Source of the DNA: Thiodubiliella sp900128405
Lineage (GTDB): Bacteria > Pseudomonadota > Gammaproteobacteria > PS1 > Pseudothioglobaceae
Length of the DNA stretch: 64,000 nucleotides
Reading direction: 5' to 3'
Assembly: GCA_963682085.1 (NCBI GenBank)
Contig: OY821614.1
Span: 1,674,001 to 1,738,000, forward strand
Shown here piece after piece: positions 17,850-26,347 of the stretch. The notes under the pieces are model-generated. The model was not told the DNA's origin. It made no database searches and saw only the letters and a list, made by a program, of their open reading frames with translations. A program made the translations under genes and the position numbers. How positions within the stretch are numbered: the stretch's first letter is position 1; each line of letters opens with the position of its first letter.

Positions 17850-18371
17850 ATGGAACGAAAAAAAATAACAAAAGGGTTCTGGATAAAGTTAGTTTCAGCA
17901 CCAATATTGATGTTTGCCTTTGCTTATGCAATGGTGCCTATTTATGATGTTTTTTGTGAAATTACTGGGTTTAATGGCACCACAGGTAGAATAGATAGTG
18001 AGCAGCAATATACGGTTGATGAAAATCGCAAAGTTGAGATAAGTTTTTTTGCAATGACGATGGGTGGGTTTCCAGTGCAGTTTGCACCAAAGGTAAATTC
18101 GATGATAATCGTACCTGGTAAGTTTTACACCACCAGTTACATTGCCAAGAATAATACCGATGAAACAGTTATTGGGCAAGCGATTCCTAGTGTGGCACCG
18201 ACAGATGCAGCACTTTATTTTAAGAAATTGGAATGCTTTTGTTTTAATAAACAGGTATTCAAGCCACATGAAGAAGTTGAAATGACTTTGAGATTTGTGG
18301 TTGAACCAGAATTGGATAAGCGTATACAAGATATAAGTTTGTCTTATAATTTTTTTAAACTTGAAAAATAG
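17850..18371 (+). CDS. ctaG: Cytochrome c oxidase assembly protein CtaG (Cox11 family)
   Basis: Copper chaperone that delivers CuB to subunit I. It is 173 residues: one N-terminal membrane helix (LVSAPILMFAFAYAMVPIYDVFC carries the conserved YDVFC Cys) and a periplasmic Ig-like domain. The copper-binding pair is in LECFCFNKQ (residues ~128-136). Length and motifs are normal. It overlaps nothing but is one base from the small upstream gene, so it is clearly co-transcribed. Confidence 0.95.
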   Translation: MERKKITKGFWIKLVSAPILMFAFAYAMVPIYDVFCEITGFNGTTGRIDSEQQYTVDENRKVEISFFAMTMGGFPVQFAPKVNSMIIVPGKFYTTSYIAKNNTDETVIGQAIPSVAPTDAALYFKKLECFCFNKQVFKPHEEVEMTLRFVVEPELDKRIQDISLSYNFFKLEK

Positions 18372-18391
18372 AAAAAACGAGGAGAGAGAAT

Positions 18392-19279
18392 ATGAGTAAA
18401 GAGCAAGCATATTATGTGCCACACGGCACATACTGGCCAATTATTGGCTCGATTGGCATCGCAACATTATTTGTTGGTTTTGCCAATCAAATGCATGGGG
18501 TAGAATGGGGTGGATCGGTAATGGCACTTGGTTTTGCAATTACCGTGTTTATGATGTTTGGTTGGCTTGGACAAGTCGTCAATGAGAGCATTAGTGGCAT
18601 TTATAATAATCAGGTTGACCGTTCATTTCGTTGGGGTATGAGTTGGTTTATCTTCTCTGAAGTGATGTTTTTTGCTGCCTTTTTTGGTGCATTGTTCTAC
18701 GCAAGGCAACTTTCAGTGCCGTGGCTAGGCGGTGCAGACAATAATATATATACGCCAGAATTGTGGAATGGCTTTAAAGCAGGATGGGACGCAGTTGCCT
18801 TTACAACACCCGGCACAACTTTGCAATCAGGTATTGAAATGTCAGTGCCAACACAATTGGTTAATACATGGGGTTTGCCAGCACTTAATACATTGTTGTT
18901 ATTGCTATCAGGGGTAACGCTAACCTTCGCCCACCATGCATTGCGTGCTGGGCATCGTAATCAAATCATTGGCTGGTTAGTGGCAACTATTGCCTTAGGT
19001 TCAGCTTTCTTAGGCTTTCAAGTTATGGAATACGGACACGCCTATCACGATGGCTTAAAACTCACCTCAGGCATCTACGGCTCAACCTTCTATATGCTAA
19101 CGGGCTTTCACGGCTTTCATGTAACAGTTGGTGTTATTATGTTGACAGTCATCTTGTATCGCATACAAAAAGGTCATTTCACCGCAGACAATCACTTTGG
19201 CTTTGAAGGCGTGGCTTGGTATTGGCACTTTGTAGATGTGGTGTGGCTAGGTTTGTTTATCTTTGTGTATTGGTTATAA
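18392..19279 (+). CDS. coxC: Cytochrome c oxidase subunit III
   Basis: A 295-residue integral membrane subunit with seven helices. Diagnostic parts are YYVPHGTYWPIIGS at the N-terminus, FRWGMSWFIFSEVMFFAAFF, the glutamate and histidine-rich EYGHAYHDGL and FHGFHVTVG, and VAWYWHFVDVVWLGLFI near the end. A long inter-helix insert (about residues 115-150, containing NNIYTPELWNGFKAGWD) is common in proteobacterial forms. RBS GAGGAGAG precedes the ATG. Confidence 0.96.
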   Translation: MSKEQAYYVPHGTYWPIIGSIGIATLFVGFANQMHGVEWGGSVMALGFAITVFMMFGWLGQVVNESISGIYNNQVDRSFRWGMSWFIFSEVMFFAAFFGALFYARQLSVPWLGGADNNIYTPELWNGFKAGWDAVAFTTPGTTLQSGIEMSVPTQLVNTWGLPALNTLLLLLSGVTLTFAHHALRAGHRNQIIGWLVATIALGSAFLGFQVMEYGHAYHDGLKLTSGIYGSTFYMLTGFHGFHVTVGVIMLTVILYRIQKGHFTADNHFGFEGVAWYWHFVDVVWLGLFIFVYWL

Positions 19280-19374
19280 TAAAATTTGATAGCAACTTAA
19301 AAAAAATATGTTAATCAGCCACATTTAGCTTGATTATTATTATAAAATGTATGGGCAGAAATCATTAAAATAAA

Positions 19375-19626
19375 ATGGAGTTAAAGGGTATGGGCACATC
19401 AGCATATAAAATGGGGGGAGAAATAACTAAAGAAACTTTGGAGTTAATAACTTCTAAAATAAATAAAATAAAAGCATATAATCAAGAAGCCGACCATGAT
19501 GTTTTAAATAAGCCTAATGGCGATTGCAATGTTATGCTGAAAGAAAGAAAAGATGCCACTGAGTACACAAAAACTTCCAAATCAAGCTCCACTTTTAACG
19601 AAAAAACAGATAAATTTTTTTTGTAA
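19375..19626 (+). CDS. Hypothetical protein, accessory
   Basis: An 83-residue polar, Lys-rich protein (segments SKINKIKAYNQEADHD and KERKDATEYTKTSKSS) with no signal, membrane helix or recognisable family. A second ATG at 19390 could be the start. Codon use is more AT-rich and Lys/Asn-heavy than the cox genes around it. It sits with the next gene between coxC and the DUF2909 gene, which are normally adjacent, so the pair is probably an insertion. Confidence 0.45.
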   Translation: MELKGMGTSAYKMGGEITKETLELITSKINKIKAYNQEADHDVLNKPNGDCNVMLKERKDATEYTKTSKSSSTFNEKTDKFFL

Positions 19627-19637
19627 GATTGATTGAT

Positions 19638-20126
19638 ATGGCGATAAAACCAGAAGATCAATGTTCATATAGTGCAGAAAATATAGATGAAGTTATAAAT
19701 TTATTTTTTCAATATATTAGTAAAACCAATCCAGATTCCTTTCCAAATAGAGAGTTAATAGGTAGGGCAATTCCTAGGGGAATGGAAGATTTACTAAGTT
19801 ATGCCGAATTACATCATATAGATATAAAAAAACTAGATTCTATCAAACTTGTTGCCTTCACATCTTTTCATTTATTGCCAGAGTTGTCTGAAAAATTTAC
19901 TATAACGCAAAATGATATATATACTTCCATTATTAACATGATATTATGTACTTATGGCGTAAAGTCTGTTAAATATCATCCCGATATAAAAAATACATCG
20001 AGAATATTGTGTGAGTTTTACCATCCTGATGAAAAATCTTTGAATAATAAATATGCAGTTTATTCATATTTAAAGGGATTTCAGGAGTCATTCTTGACAT
20101 TGAATAAGCAACAAGCATGTACATAA
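19638..20126 (+). CDS. Hypothetical protein, accessory
   Basis: A 162-residue, probably soluble alpha-helical protein (for example ENIDEVINLFFQYISK at the start, DIYTSIINMILCTYGVK in the middle). I recognise no family. The frame opens at TTG 19629, 2 bp after the previous stop; ATG 19638 is the first ATG. Tight spacing suggests the two genes act together, perhaps as an effector/immunity or toxin/antitoxin-like pair, but no motif supports that. A terminator follows directly. Confidence 0.5.
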   Translation: MAIKPEDQCSYSAENIDEVINLFFQYISKTNPDSFPNRELIGRAIPRGMEDLLSYAELHHIDIKKLDSIKLVAFTSFHLLPELSEKFTITQNDIYTSIINMILCTYGVKSVKYHPDIKNTSRILCEFYHPDEKSLNNKYAVYSYLKGFQESFLTLNKQQACT

Positions 20127-20147
20127 TATCTGTGTTTAAATAAATAA

Positions 20148-20174
20148 AGACCCCTTAATTGGGGTTTTTTAAAA
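20148..20174 (+). terminator. Intrinsic terminator after the inserted gene pair
   Basis: AAGACCCC, loop TTAATT, GGGGTTTTTT: a short GC stem followed by a T run, about 20 bases after the stop at 20126 and just before the RBS of the DUF2909 gene. It would separate the insert, and perhaps coxC, from the genes downstream. Confidence 0.6.
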
Positions 20175-20186
20175 TTAAGGAGAAGA

Positions 20187-20420
20187 GTGGCGGAGTTCTT
20201 AATCGTTATTGTTATAATTGCTATTCTAGTGGCATTAGGCTTTGGACTTATCGGTATGGTAAAAGGTGGGCGACAAGGCTCAGACAAAATGTTTAAGTCC
20301 TTGGTAACACGGGTTACGCTATCAATTGTCTTGTTTTTATTTGTGATATTCGCTGGTTATATGGGCTGGATTCAGCCAAATACTGTGATACTTGATGCAC
20401 CATCAATGATGCAAAAATAA
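20187..20420 (+). CDS. DUF2909 twin-transmembrane protein
   Basis: A 77-residue protein with two membrane helices (EFLIVIVIIAILVALGFGLI and VTLSIVLFLFVIFAGYMGWI) joined by a basic loop (KGGRQGSDKMFK). This matches the DUF2909 family, commonly encoded between coxC and surf1. GTG at 20187 is the start, with AAGGAG 6 bases upstream; no ATG fits. Its TAA overlaps the ATG of surf1 by one base. Function is unknown, presumably oxidase assembly. Confidence 0.75.
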   Translation: MAEFLIVIVIIAILVALGFGLIGMVKGGRQGSDKMFKSLVTRVTLSIVLFLFVIFAGYMGWIQPNTVILDAPSMMQK

Positions 20421-21121
20421 TGAAACGCTCGTTTATCTTACCTGCTATATTGATTGCAATAACGATATGGGGCTTGTTGTCTCTTGGTTTTTGGCAATTA
20501 GACCGTGCTGATGAAAAGCGTGCAATAGAAGCTGAGATTGTCGCCGCACAGTCAAATCCTGCTGAATTTGTGCCAGTGAGCGAGCTTGCTAATAAAGAGC
20601 ATTATCAAGTTTTGCTTCAGGGTTATTATGACAATGACAAGCAATTTATCTATGACAATCAAATCGTTAATAGTAATGCAGGATATTATGTTTTAACCCC
20701 TTTTGTGCTTGAAAATAAAACTGCAATCTTAGTTAATCGTGGTTTTGTGCCTTGGTATGGTCAGCGTGGAAAGGTTGCCGATATTACTGTGAATGAAAAT
20801 CGTGCCATTATTCAAGTAGAGTTAATCAAGCCTAAAATGCGCCTTAAGCTTAAAACACAAAAATCAGTATCCACATTTCCAATGTTGGTGCAATCGCTAG
20901 ATCTAGAACAATTCTCTCAATATTCAGGTTATCAAATCATCCCAATGCTGGCACAACTTGATGTGCAAGCGAATAATGGCTTCTATCGCAAATGGAAGCC
21001 ATTTTACGGCAGTATTGATAAACACCAAGGCTATGCGTTACAATGGTTCTTAATGGCATTGGCATTAAGTTTCATCGCACTCAGGCTGTTCATCAAAAAT
21101 ACCAAAAATATTGATACTTGA
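20420..21121 (+). CDS. SURF1 family cytochrome oxidase biogenesis protein
   Basis: A 233-residue protein with the two-helix SURF1 layout: an N-terminal helix ending in WGLLSLGFWQLDRADEKRA, a periplasmic beta-rich domain (FIYDNQIVNSNAGYYVLTPF, LVNRGFVPW) and a C-terminal helix preceded by HQGYALQWFLMALAL. SURF1 helps insert haem A into subunit I. It is the last oxidase gene in the run. The stop codon lies inside a perfect FNR-type box. Confidence 0.92.
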   Translation: MKRSFILPAILIAITIWGLLSLGFWQLDRADEKRAIEAEIVAAQSNPAEFVPVSELANKEHYQVLLQGYYDNDKQFIYDNQIVNSNAGYYVLTPFVLENKTAILVNRGFVPWYGQRGKVADITVNENRAIIQVELIKPKMRLKLKTQKSVSTFPMLVQSLDLEQFSQYSGYQIIPMLAQLDVQANNGFYRKWKPFYGSIDKHQGYALQWFLMALALSFIALRLFIKNTKNIDT

Positions 21122-21131
21122 TTTAAATCAA
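21118..21131. promoter_or_regulatory. Perfect FNR/DNR-type box
   Basis: TTGATTTAAATCAA, the ideal TTGAT-N4-ATCAA palindrome, overlapping the surf1 stop. It would control transcription to the right, toward the copper-chaperone relic and the Crp/Fnr regulator at 21508, so autoregulation is possible. A second, widely spaced palindrome (TTGATAA-N6-TTATCAA) follows near 21199-21218. Confidence 0.6.
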
Positions 21132-21332
21132 ATCAATAATTTTATTGCAGTTGAGAGAATTAAAGGGTACAGATATTGATTTGATAAATAAACCCCCTAA
21201 ATTTGATAAAAATTATTATCAATACAAAAGTTTTTCTTATAGCTAGATGGCATATTTGATCAAGCTCAATTGCAAAGCGAGTAGAATTACGGCAGACAAA
21301 AAATTATAGATAACTTTGCACAAATGACGCAT

Positions 21333-21494
21333 ATGCCAAATAAAATACTGAAATCTGGAGAGGCGCTAACCCTGAAACCAATGTCTTATCATATTATGTT
21401 TATGGGGTTAAAAAAACCTTTAAACAAAGTTGATATTGTCTTTAAATTTAGAAATGCAGGCGATATTTCAATTCAAATTAAGCTTAATCGCTGA
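21333..21494 (+). pseudogene. Remnant of a periplasmic copper chaperone, PCu(A)C family
   Basis: The frame from ATG 21333 reads ILKSGEALTLKPMSYHIMFM followed by GLKKPLNKVDIVF and ends at TGA 21494. This is the C-terminal half of a PCu(A)C (DUF461) domain, in which the copper-binding HxM of the family survives as HIM. Upstream sequence (21250-21330) has no intact frame or signal peptide, so the gene is truncated. PCu(A)C proteins load CuA of the oxidase, matching the neighbouring genes. Confidence 0.65.
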
Positions 21495-21507
21495 TAAAAT
21501 TAGACAT

Positions 21508-22191
21508 ATGCTAAGCATTGAACATCAAGAATTTTTACGAGAAAACACTCTATTTTCTGAATTTAGTGATACGGAGTTTACAAAAATTAGCGCACAAGTT
21601 AGCCTCTGTAAAGCAACAGATCAGCAGTTTATTTTTAAGCAAGATCAGGTAGCCAGAAATTTCTTCTTATTGGTTGAGGGCAAGATAAAGCTAGCATTTT
21701 TATCACCAAACGGCAGTGAAAAAGTGGTTGATGTGATTCGACCGGGACATAGTTTTGCTGAGGCAATAATGTTTTTTGAGCGGAAAAAATATCCTTTAAA
21801 CGCAAACTCATTGGGACATAGCAAAGTGCTATGTATTAATGTAGACAATTATTTAAAGATGCTGGAAGTATCACCAAAATCTTGTTTTAGAATTATGGGT
21901 AAATTATCTCAACGCTTACATTGGGCAACGGGTGAGATTGGGCGTTTGGTTCTACATGATGGCAAATATCGGCTAATTAAGTTTTTATTGGCCAATGCAC
22001 GACAAGTAGAAAAGCCAAATAGCGTGCATTTATTTGTGTCTAAAAATATTTTAGCATCACAACTTTCGATTAAGCCAGAGACGCTTTCTCGTATACTCAA
22101 AGAGCTTTCTAAACAAGGCTTAATAGAGGTTGACAACAGTCATATTTTATTGCTTAGACCGCTTGAACTAGAGAGTCTTGTTAATATTTAG
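21508..22191 (+). CDS. Crp/Fnr family transcription regulator, DNR-like
   Basis: A 227-residue regulator: cyclic-nucleotide-type beta-roll (residues ~15-125), long dimerisation helix, then a winged HTH with recognition helix KPETLSRILKELSKQGLI. The ExxSR pattern matches FNR/DNR proteins that bind TTGAT-N4-ATCAA. The N-terminus lacks the four-Cys cluster of oxygen-sensing FNR, so a NO/haem-type DNR is more likely. ATG 21508 is chosen; the open frame starts at 21430 but overlaps the chaperone relic in another frame. It lies just upstream of nirK, whose promoter has a matching box. Confidence 0.8.
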   Translation: MLSIEHQEFLRENTLFSEFSDTEFTKISAQVSLCKATDQQFIFKQDQVARNFFLLVEGKIKLAFLSPNGSEKVVDVIRPGHSFAEAIMFFERKKYPLNANSLGHSKVLCINVDNYLKMLEVSPKSCFRIMGKLSQRLHWATGEIGRLVLHDGKYRLIKFLLANARQVEKPNSVHLFVSKNILASQLSIKPETLSRILKELSKQGLIEVDNSHILLLRPLELESLVNI

Positions 22192-22206
22192 TTAATTTTT
22201 TAGTTA

Positions 22207-22248
22207 TTGACTTATGTCAATGAGTGCTGGCAATTGACATAGTATGAT
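22207..22248 (+). promoter_or_regulatory. DNR/FNR-dependent promoter of nirK
   Basis: TTGACTTATGTCAA (22207-22220) is a good TTGAC-N4-GTCAA box. TATGAT (22243-22248) is the -10. With a start near 22255 the box is centred at about -41.5, the class II activation position. This fits anaerobic or NO-responsive control of nirK and norB by the regulator encoded directly upstream. Confidence 0.65.
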
Positions 22249-22282
22249 TAATCTTGATTAAATCAAAATGAGGAGAGGGGAA

Positions 22283-23401
22283 ATGAAACATTTATTCAAA
22301 AAATTAAGTTTAGGTATGGCGTTAGTGTTATTGTCAAATGTTGCAATGGCAGAGTCGGGGGCAGAATCTTATATTGCCAATATTGGCGTTGAGTCTAATT
22401 TAAAGGGTTTGGAGCGTGTAAAACAAACATTAGTTACACCGCCATTTTTACCTAAGCATAAGCAAAAATATTCAGGCAGTCCCAGAATTATTGAAATGGA
22501 AATGGTAATCGAAGAAAAAGAAATTGAAATTGAGCCGGGTGTATTTGTTCAAGCAATGACTTTTAATGGCTCTAATCCCGGCCCATTAATAGTGGTGCAT
22601 GAAGGAGATTATGTAGAATTGACGCTAAAAAATCCAAAATCTAATTTTTTGGTGCATAATATTGATTTTCATTCTGCAACTGGCGCACTAGGTGGTGGTG
22701 CTTTGACTAAAGTGGCACCGGGAGAGGAAGTGGTTTTGCGCTTTAAAGCAGACAAGCCGGGCACTTATGTTTATCATTGTGCACCGGGTGGCGTTATGAT
22801 TCCTTATCATGTAGTTTCAGGTATGTATGGAGCCATTATGATTTTGCCGAAAGATGGGCTAAAAGACAATAAAGGTAAGTCAGTAACTTATGACCGGGCT
22901 TATTATGTGGGCGAGCAAGGCTGGTATATTCCAAAAGACGAGAAAGGTAATTATAAGCGTTATTCTAATGCGGTTCTTTCTATGAACGACACTTTACAAG
23001 TGATGAAAAAATTGGTGCCAACGCATATTACTTATAACGGTAAAAAAGGTGCACTAACGGGTAAAAATTCAATGAAAGCCAAAGTTGGCGAAACCGTGTT
23101 ATTTATTCACTCGCAAGCAAATGAAGATTCACGCATTCACTTAATTGGTGGACATGGTGACTTGGTTTGGCCAGGTGGATCGTTTAATAATACACCAACA
23201 GTTGACCGAGAAACTTGGCATGTAAATGGCGGAGAAGCAGTGGCTGCGATTTATACTTTTAAGCAGCCAGGTATTTATGCGTATGTTAACCATAATTTAA
23301 TCGAGGCGATTATGCTTGGTGGTGCAGCCCATGTGTCCGTTGAAGGTGAGTGGAATAATGATTTAATGGAGCAGGTTGTCGCACCGAGAAAAATTAAATA
23401 A
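22283..23401 (+). CDS. nirK: Copper-containing nitrite reductase (NO-forming)
   Basis: Reduces nitrite to NO in the periplasm. It is 372 residues with signal peptide (KHLFKKLSLGMALVLLSNVA). Two cupredoxin domains are present. Copper ligands can be read: type 1 His125, Cys166, His176, Met181; type 2 His130, His165 plus the C-terminal HLIGGHGD region. An ATG at 22268 lies in frame, but AGGAGAGGGG is the SD for ATG 22283, so the latter is preferred. norB follows 30 bp later, and the box at 22207 suggests DNR control. Confidence 0.95.
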   Translation: MKHLFKKLSLGMALVLLSNVAMAESGAESYIANIGVESNLKGLERVKQTLVTPPFLPKHKQKYSGSPRIIEMEMVIEEKEIEIEPGVFVQAMTFNGSNPGPLIVVHEGDYVELTLKNPKSNFLVHNIDFHSATGALGGGALTKVAPGEEVVLRFKADKPGTYVYHCAPGGVMIPYHVVSGMYGAIMILPKDGLKDNKGKSVTYDRAYYVGEQGWYIPKDEKGNYKRYSNAVLSMNDTLQVMKKLVPTHITYNGKKGALTGKNSMKAKVGETVLFIHSQANEDSRIHLIGGHGDLVWPGGSFNNTPTVDRETWHVNGGEAVAAIYTFKQPGIYAYVNHNLIEAIMLGGAAHVSVEGEWNNDLMEQVVAPRKIK

Positions 23402-23430
23402 TTAAAGTTATTTTTTATTAAGGAGTTGCT

Positions 23431-25692
23431 GTGAAAAATTATTCAAATTTTTTTACTATTAAAAGATTATGGGTAGTGCTAGGCATTAGTTTGGTTTTAT
23501 CTTTTTCTACTTTGTTATATCTTGGTGGGCAGATTTATCAGCAAGCACCGCCAATACCAAATGCAGTGCAGATAAAAAATGGCGATATTGTTTATAACAA
23601 GCAAGATATTGAAGATGGGCAAAACATTTGGCAAACCATTGGTGGTATGCAACAAGGCTCAATTTGGGGGCATGGAGGTTATTTAGCACCAGATTGGAGT
23701 GCTGATTGGTTGCATCGTGAAGCGCTTGCTTTGTTGGATGTTTTAAAATCAGGCAGTTTTTATTTGGACAGTCCACAGCAAACACGAGCAGCACATAAGG
23801 TTATTTTAAAAGAAGAAATGCGCACCAATACTTACGATAAAGTAACTGGCATAGTAACTATTAGTCAAAATCGTGCATTGGCAATTATGCAAACGCAGCA
23901 ATATTTTATCAACTTATATACTTCTGATAAGCCAGAATATCAACAGTTGCGTAAACATTATGCCTTCCCAATTAAAATTATTCTTGATAAAGAAAAAGCC
24001 AGAAAGTTAAGTGCATTTTTCTTTTGGTCAGCGTGGGCAGCATCGACTAATCGTCCTGATGATGACATTACTTATACCAGTAATTGGCCTCATGAGCCAT
24101 TGATAGACAATACACCGCCACCATCGGTTTTGTTATGGAGCATTATTTCAGTTATATTATTATTGGCAGGCATTGGTGGCATTGTTTGGTATTATGCCTC
24201 TCAATTTGACAAATGGCGGCAGCATTCAGAACCTGAAAAAGGCGTTGCTAAGGCTGATTTTATTGAAAATAGCAAAATTACACCATCAATGAAAGCCACA
24301 GCAAAATATTTTTGGGTAGTAACCGCATTATTTGTATCGCAAGTGCTATTAGGTATTATTACTGCACACTATGCTGTTGATGGGCAGGGTTTGTATGGTA
24401 TCGATATTGCTGATTATATTCCTTATGTGGTAACCAGAACTTGGCATACACAACTGGCAGTTTTTTGGATTGCAACTGCTTGGCTGGCAACAGGATTGTA
24501 TGTTGCGCCACTTATTTCAGGGCATGAGCCAAAATTTCAACGCTTTGGGGTAAATTTCTTATTCTTTAGTTTGTTGCTGATTGTAGTAGGTTCGTTTGCA
24601 GGTCAATGGTTGGCGGTCAATGGTTTCATTAATGATTTAACTCTAAATTTTTGGTTTGGACATCAGGGTTATGAATATGTAGATTTAGGGCGATTTTGGC
24701 AAATTTATTTATTTATTGGCTTGATATTGTGGGTTATTTTATTACTTAGGGCTTTACTGCCAGCGTTTAAAGATAAAAATTTAAAATCGCTCTTATTTGT
24801 GGTGGTGCTTGCAACTGTTTCTATCGGTTTATTGTATGCTGCTGGATTTATGTGGGGTAAAAATACCAATTTAAGTATTGTGGAATATTGGCGCTGGTGG
24901 GTGGTTCATCTTTGGGTTGAGGGTGTGTTTGAAGTTTTTGCTACTGCTATTATTTCAGTTTTGTTTGTGCGTATGGGTTTACTTAGAACTTCTGTTGCCA
25001 CTACAATGGTGATTTTTACCACGATTATCTTTTTAGGTGGCGGTGTATTGGGCACTTTGCATCATATATATTGGAGTGGCACGCCAATTTCAATTATGGC
25101 AGTTGGCGCTAGTTTTTCAGCGCTTGAAGTAGTGCCATTGGTTGTTATTGGTTTTGAAGCATATAATCATCAAAAATTGGAAAATCAACAGGACTGGCAG
25201 ACCAATTATCATTGGCCATTTATGTTCTTTAGTGCGGTATTGTTCTGGAATTTAGTCGGTGCAGGGTTATTTGGCTTTTTAATTAACCCACCGATTGCAC
25301 TTTATTATATGCAAGGTTTGAATATTACTGCCAATCATGGGCACGCTGCATTATTTGGTGTTTATGGTATGCTGGGCATTGGATTGATGTTATATTCTAT
25401 GCGTGGTTTGACTGATATAAAGAAATGGGATAATCGACTTTTGAGCATCACTTTTTGGTCGCTTAATATTGGTTTGGCAATGATGACATTTTTATCTTTA
25501 TTACCACAAGGGCTATGGCAAACTTATCAGAGTATGTCAGAAAGTTATGTCTCTGCACGCAGTGCTGAATTTATGCAAAGCGATATAATGCACACATTAG
25601 TTTGGGCAAGGGTGCCGGGTGATACTGTATTTGCAGTGGGTGTATTTACGCTTGCATGGTTTGTATTCAAAGCATTTACTGCAAAGAAGTAA
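23431..25692 (+). CDS. norB: Quinol-dependent nitric oxide reductase (qNor)
   Basis: Reduces two NO to N2O with quinol electrons, removing the NO made by NirK. The 753-residue length marks the single-subunit qNor (NorZ) form. It has an N-terminal extension resembling a haem-less NorC domain (GGMQQGSIWGHGGYLAPDWS near residues 70-90) and then a 12-helix haem-copper core. Metal-ligand segments are TWHTQLAVFWI, HLWVEGVFEVFAT and LHHIYWSG, with NHGHAALFGVYG late in the protein. GTG 23431 is the start, with AAGGAG upstream. No nosZ is nearby, so N2O may be the end product. Confidence 0.94.
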   Translation: MKNYSNFFTIKRLWVVLGISLVLSFSTLLYLGGQIYQQAPPIPNAVQIKNGDIVYNKQDIEDGQNIWQTIGGMQQGSIWGHGGYLAPDWSADWLHREALALLDVLKSGSFYLDSPQQTRAAHKVILKEEMRTNTYDKVTGIVTISQNRALAIMQTQQYFINLYTSDKPEYQQLRKHYAFPIKIILDKEKARKLSAFFFWSAWAASTNRPDDDITYTSNWPHEPLIDNTPPPSVLLWSIISVILLLAGIGGIVWYYASQFDKWRQHSEPEKGVAKADFIENSKITPSMKATAKYFWVVTALFVSQVLLGIITAHYAVDGQGLYGIDIADYIPYVVTRTWHTQLAVFWIATAWLATGLYVAPLISGHEPKFQRFGVNFLFFSLLLIVVGSFAGQWLAVNGFINDLTLNFWFGHQGYEYVDLGRFWQIYLFIGLILWVILLLRALLPAFKDKNLKSLLFVVVLATVSIGLLYAAGFMWGKNTNLSIVEYWRWWVVHLWVEGVFEVFATAIISVLFVRMGLLRTSVATTMVIFTTIIFLGGGVLGTLHHIYWSGTPISIMAVGASFSALEVVPLVVIGFEAYNHQKLENQQDWQTNYHWPFMFFSAVLFWNLVGAGLFGFLINPPIALYYMQGLNITANHGHAALFGVYGMLGIGLMLYSMRGLTDIKKWDNRLLSITFWSLNIGLAMMTFLSLLPQGLWQTYQSMSESYVSARSAEFMQSDIMHTLVWARVPGDTVFAVGVFTLAWFVFKAFTAKK

Positions 25693-25708
25693 ACAAAAAC
25701 CTTCGTTA

Positions 25709-25764
25709 AAGACCTTTGCATAAATATGAATTTTTCTGATCATTCATATTTATATAGAGGTCTT
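25709..25764. terminator. Paired IS5-type ends forming a hairpin between convergent genes
   Basis: AAGACCTTTGCATAAATATGAAT (written as two parts: AAGACCTTTGCA then TAAATATGAAT) is matched by its near-complement at 25742-25764 with only 3-4 mismatches and a 10-base loop. It fills the gap between norB and lolA and overlaps the lolA stop. It looks like a MITE reduced to its two ends and may act as a bidirectional terminator; that use is inferred. Confidence 0.6.
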
Positions 25765-26344
25765 ATTTAATAATATCAAAACTTGGGTCAATCGTCAATT
25801 CAAAAGTTTTTGGTGTGATACTGGGGTTGATGTCTAGCTGGTCAAACGAAACGCTAACGGTTTGTTCTAAATTATTGATAAGCACAATGGCGCTTAATAG
25901 TCCGTTTTGAAAGCCAAATTCCACTGATTGGGTGTTGCCTTTTGCTAAATACCAGTCAATACCGCCTGCTTGATGAGAAAATTTTGGTATCTTTTTAAGG
26001 GTGCTGGGTTTGTTGATTAGCCAGTAGAGAGGGGTTTCTGTAAAGTTTTTGGTTTTTTGTAAAACTGCTTGTTCAAGTTCGGTGTCAATTAGCCATAATT
26101 TATCGTTGTTTAATAATAATATTTGTTCGTTGGGTTGGGTGGTATGCCAACGCAGTTGTTGTGGGCGTTGGAAGGTGAAATTTCCTGTTGTGCTGCTGAG
26201 CAAATTGTAGCCTTCATCATAAACAGTTTGTGAAAAGTTAGCGCTGAGCGATTCTACTGAATTAAAAAATTCGGAAAACTGGTTGCGTTCACTGAGTGCT
26301 GTATTTACCCATAAGGAGGATGCGATAATAAATAGTCTAATCAT
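25763..26344 (-). CDS. lolA: Outer-membrane lipoprotein carrier protein
   Basis: Periplasmic chaperone that ferries lipoproteins from LolCDE to the outer membrane. It is 193 residues with a signal peptide (IRLFIIASSLWVNTALS) and the expected half-barrel pattern: LSANFSQTVYDEG, TGNFTFQRPQQLRWHTTQPN, LLLNNDKLWLIDTELEQA. It is downstream of ftsK with 3 bp spacing, the common gammaproteobacterial order. Its last codons come from the IS-derived hairpin, which may have replaced the native 3' end. Confidence 0.9.
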   Translation of the reverse strand: MIRLFIIASSLWVNTALSERNQFSEFFNSVESLSANFSQTVYDEGYNLLSSTTGNFTFQRPQQLRWHTTQPNEQILLLNNDKLWLIDTELEQAVLQKTKNFTETPLYWLINKPSTLKKIPKFSHQAGGIDWYLAKGNTQSVEFGFQNGLLSAIVLINNLEQTVSVSFDQLDINPSITPKTFELTIDPSFDIIK

Positions 26345-26347
26345 TTT

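Noticed and set aside
22254..22266. TTGATTAAATCAA as a second DNR box at nirK
   Set aside because: Spacing between half-sites is 3, not 4, and it lies at or after the predicted transcription start.
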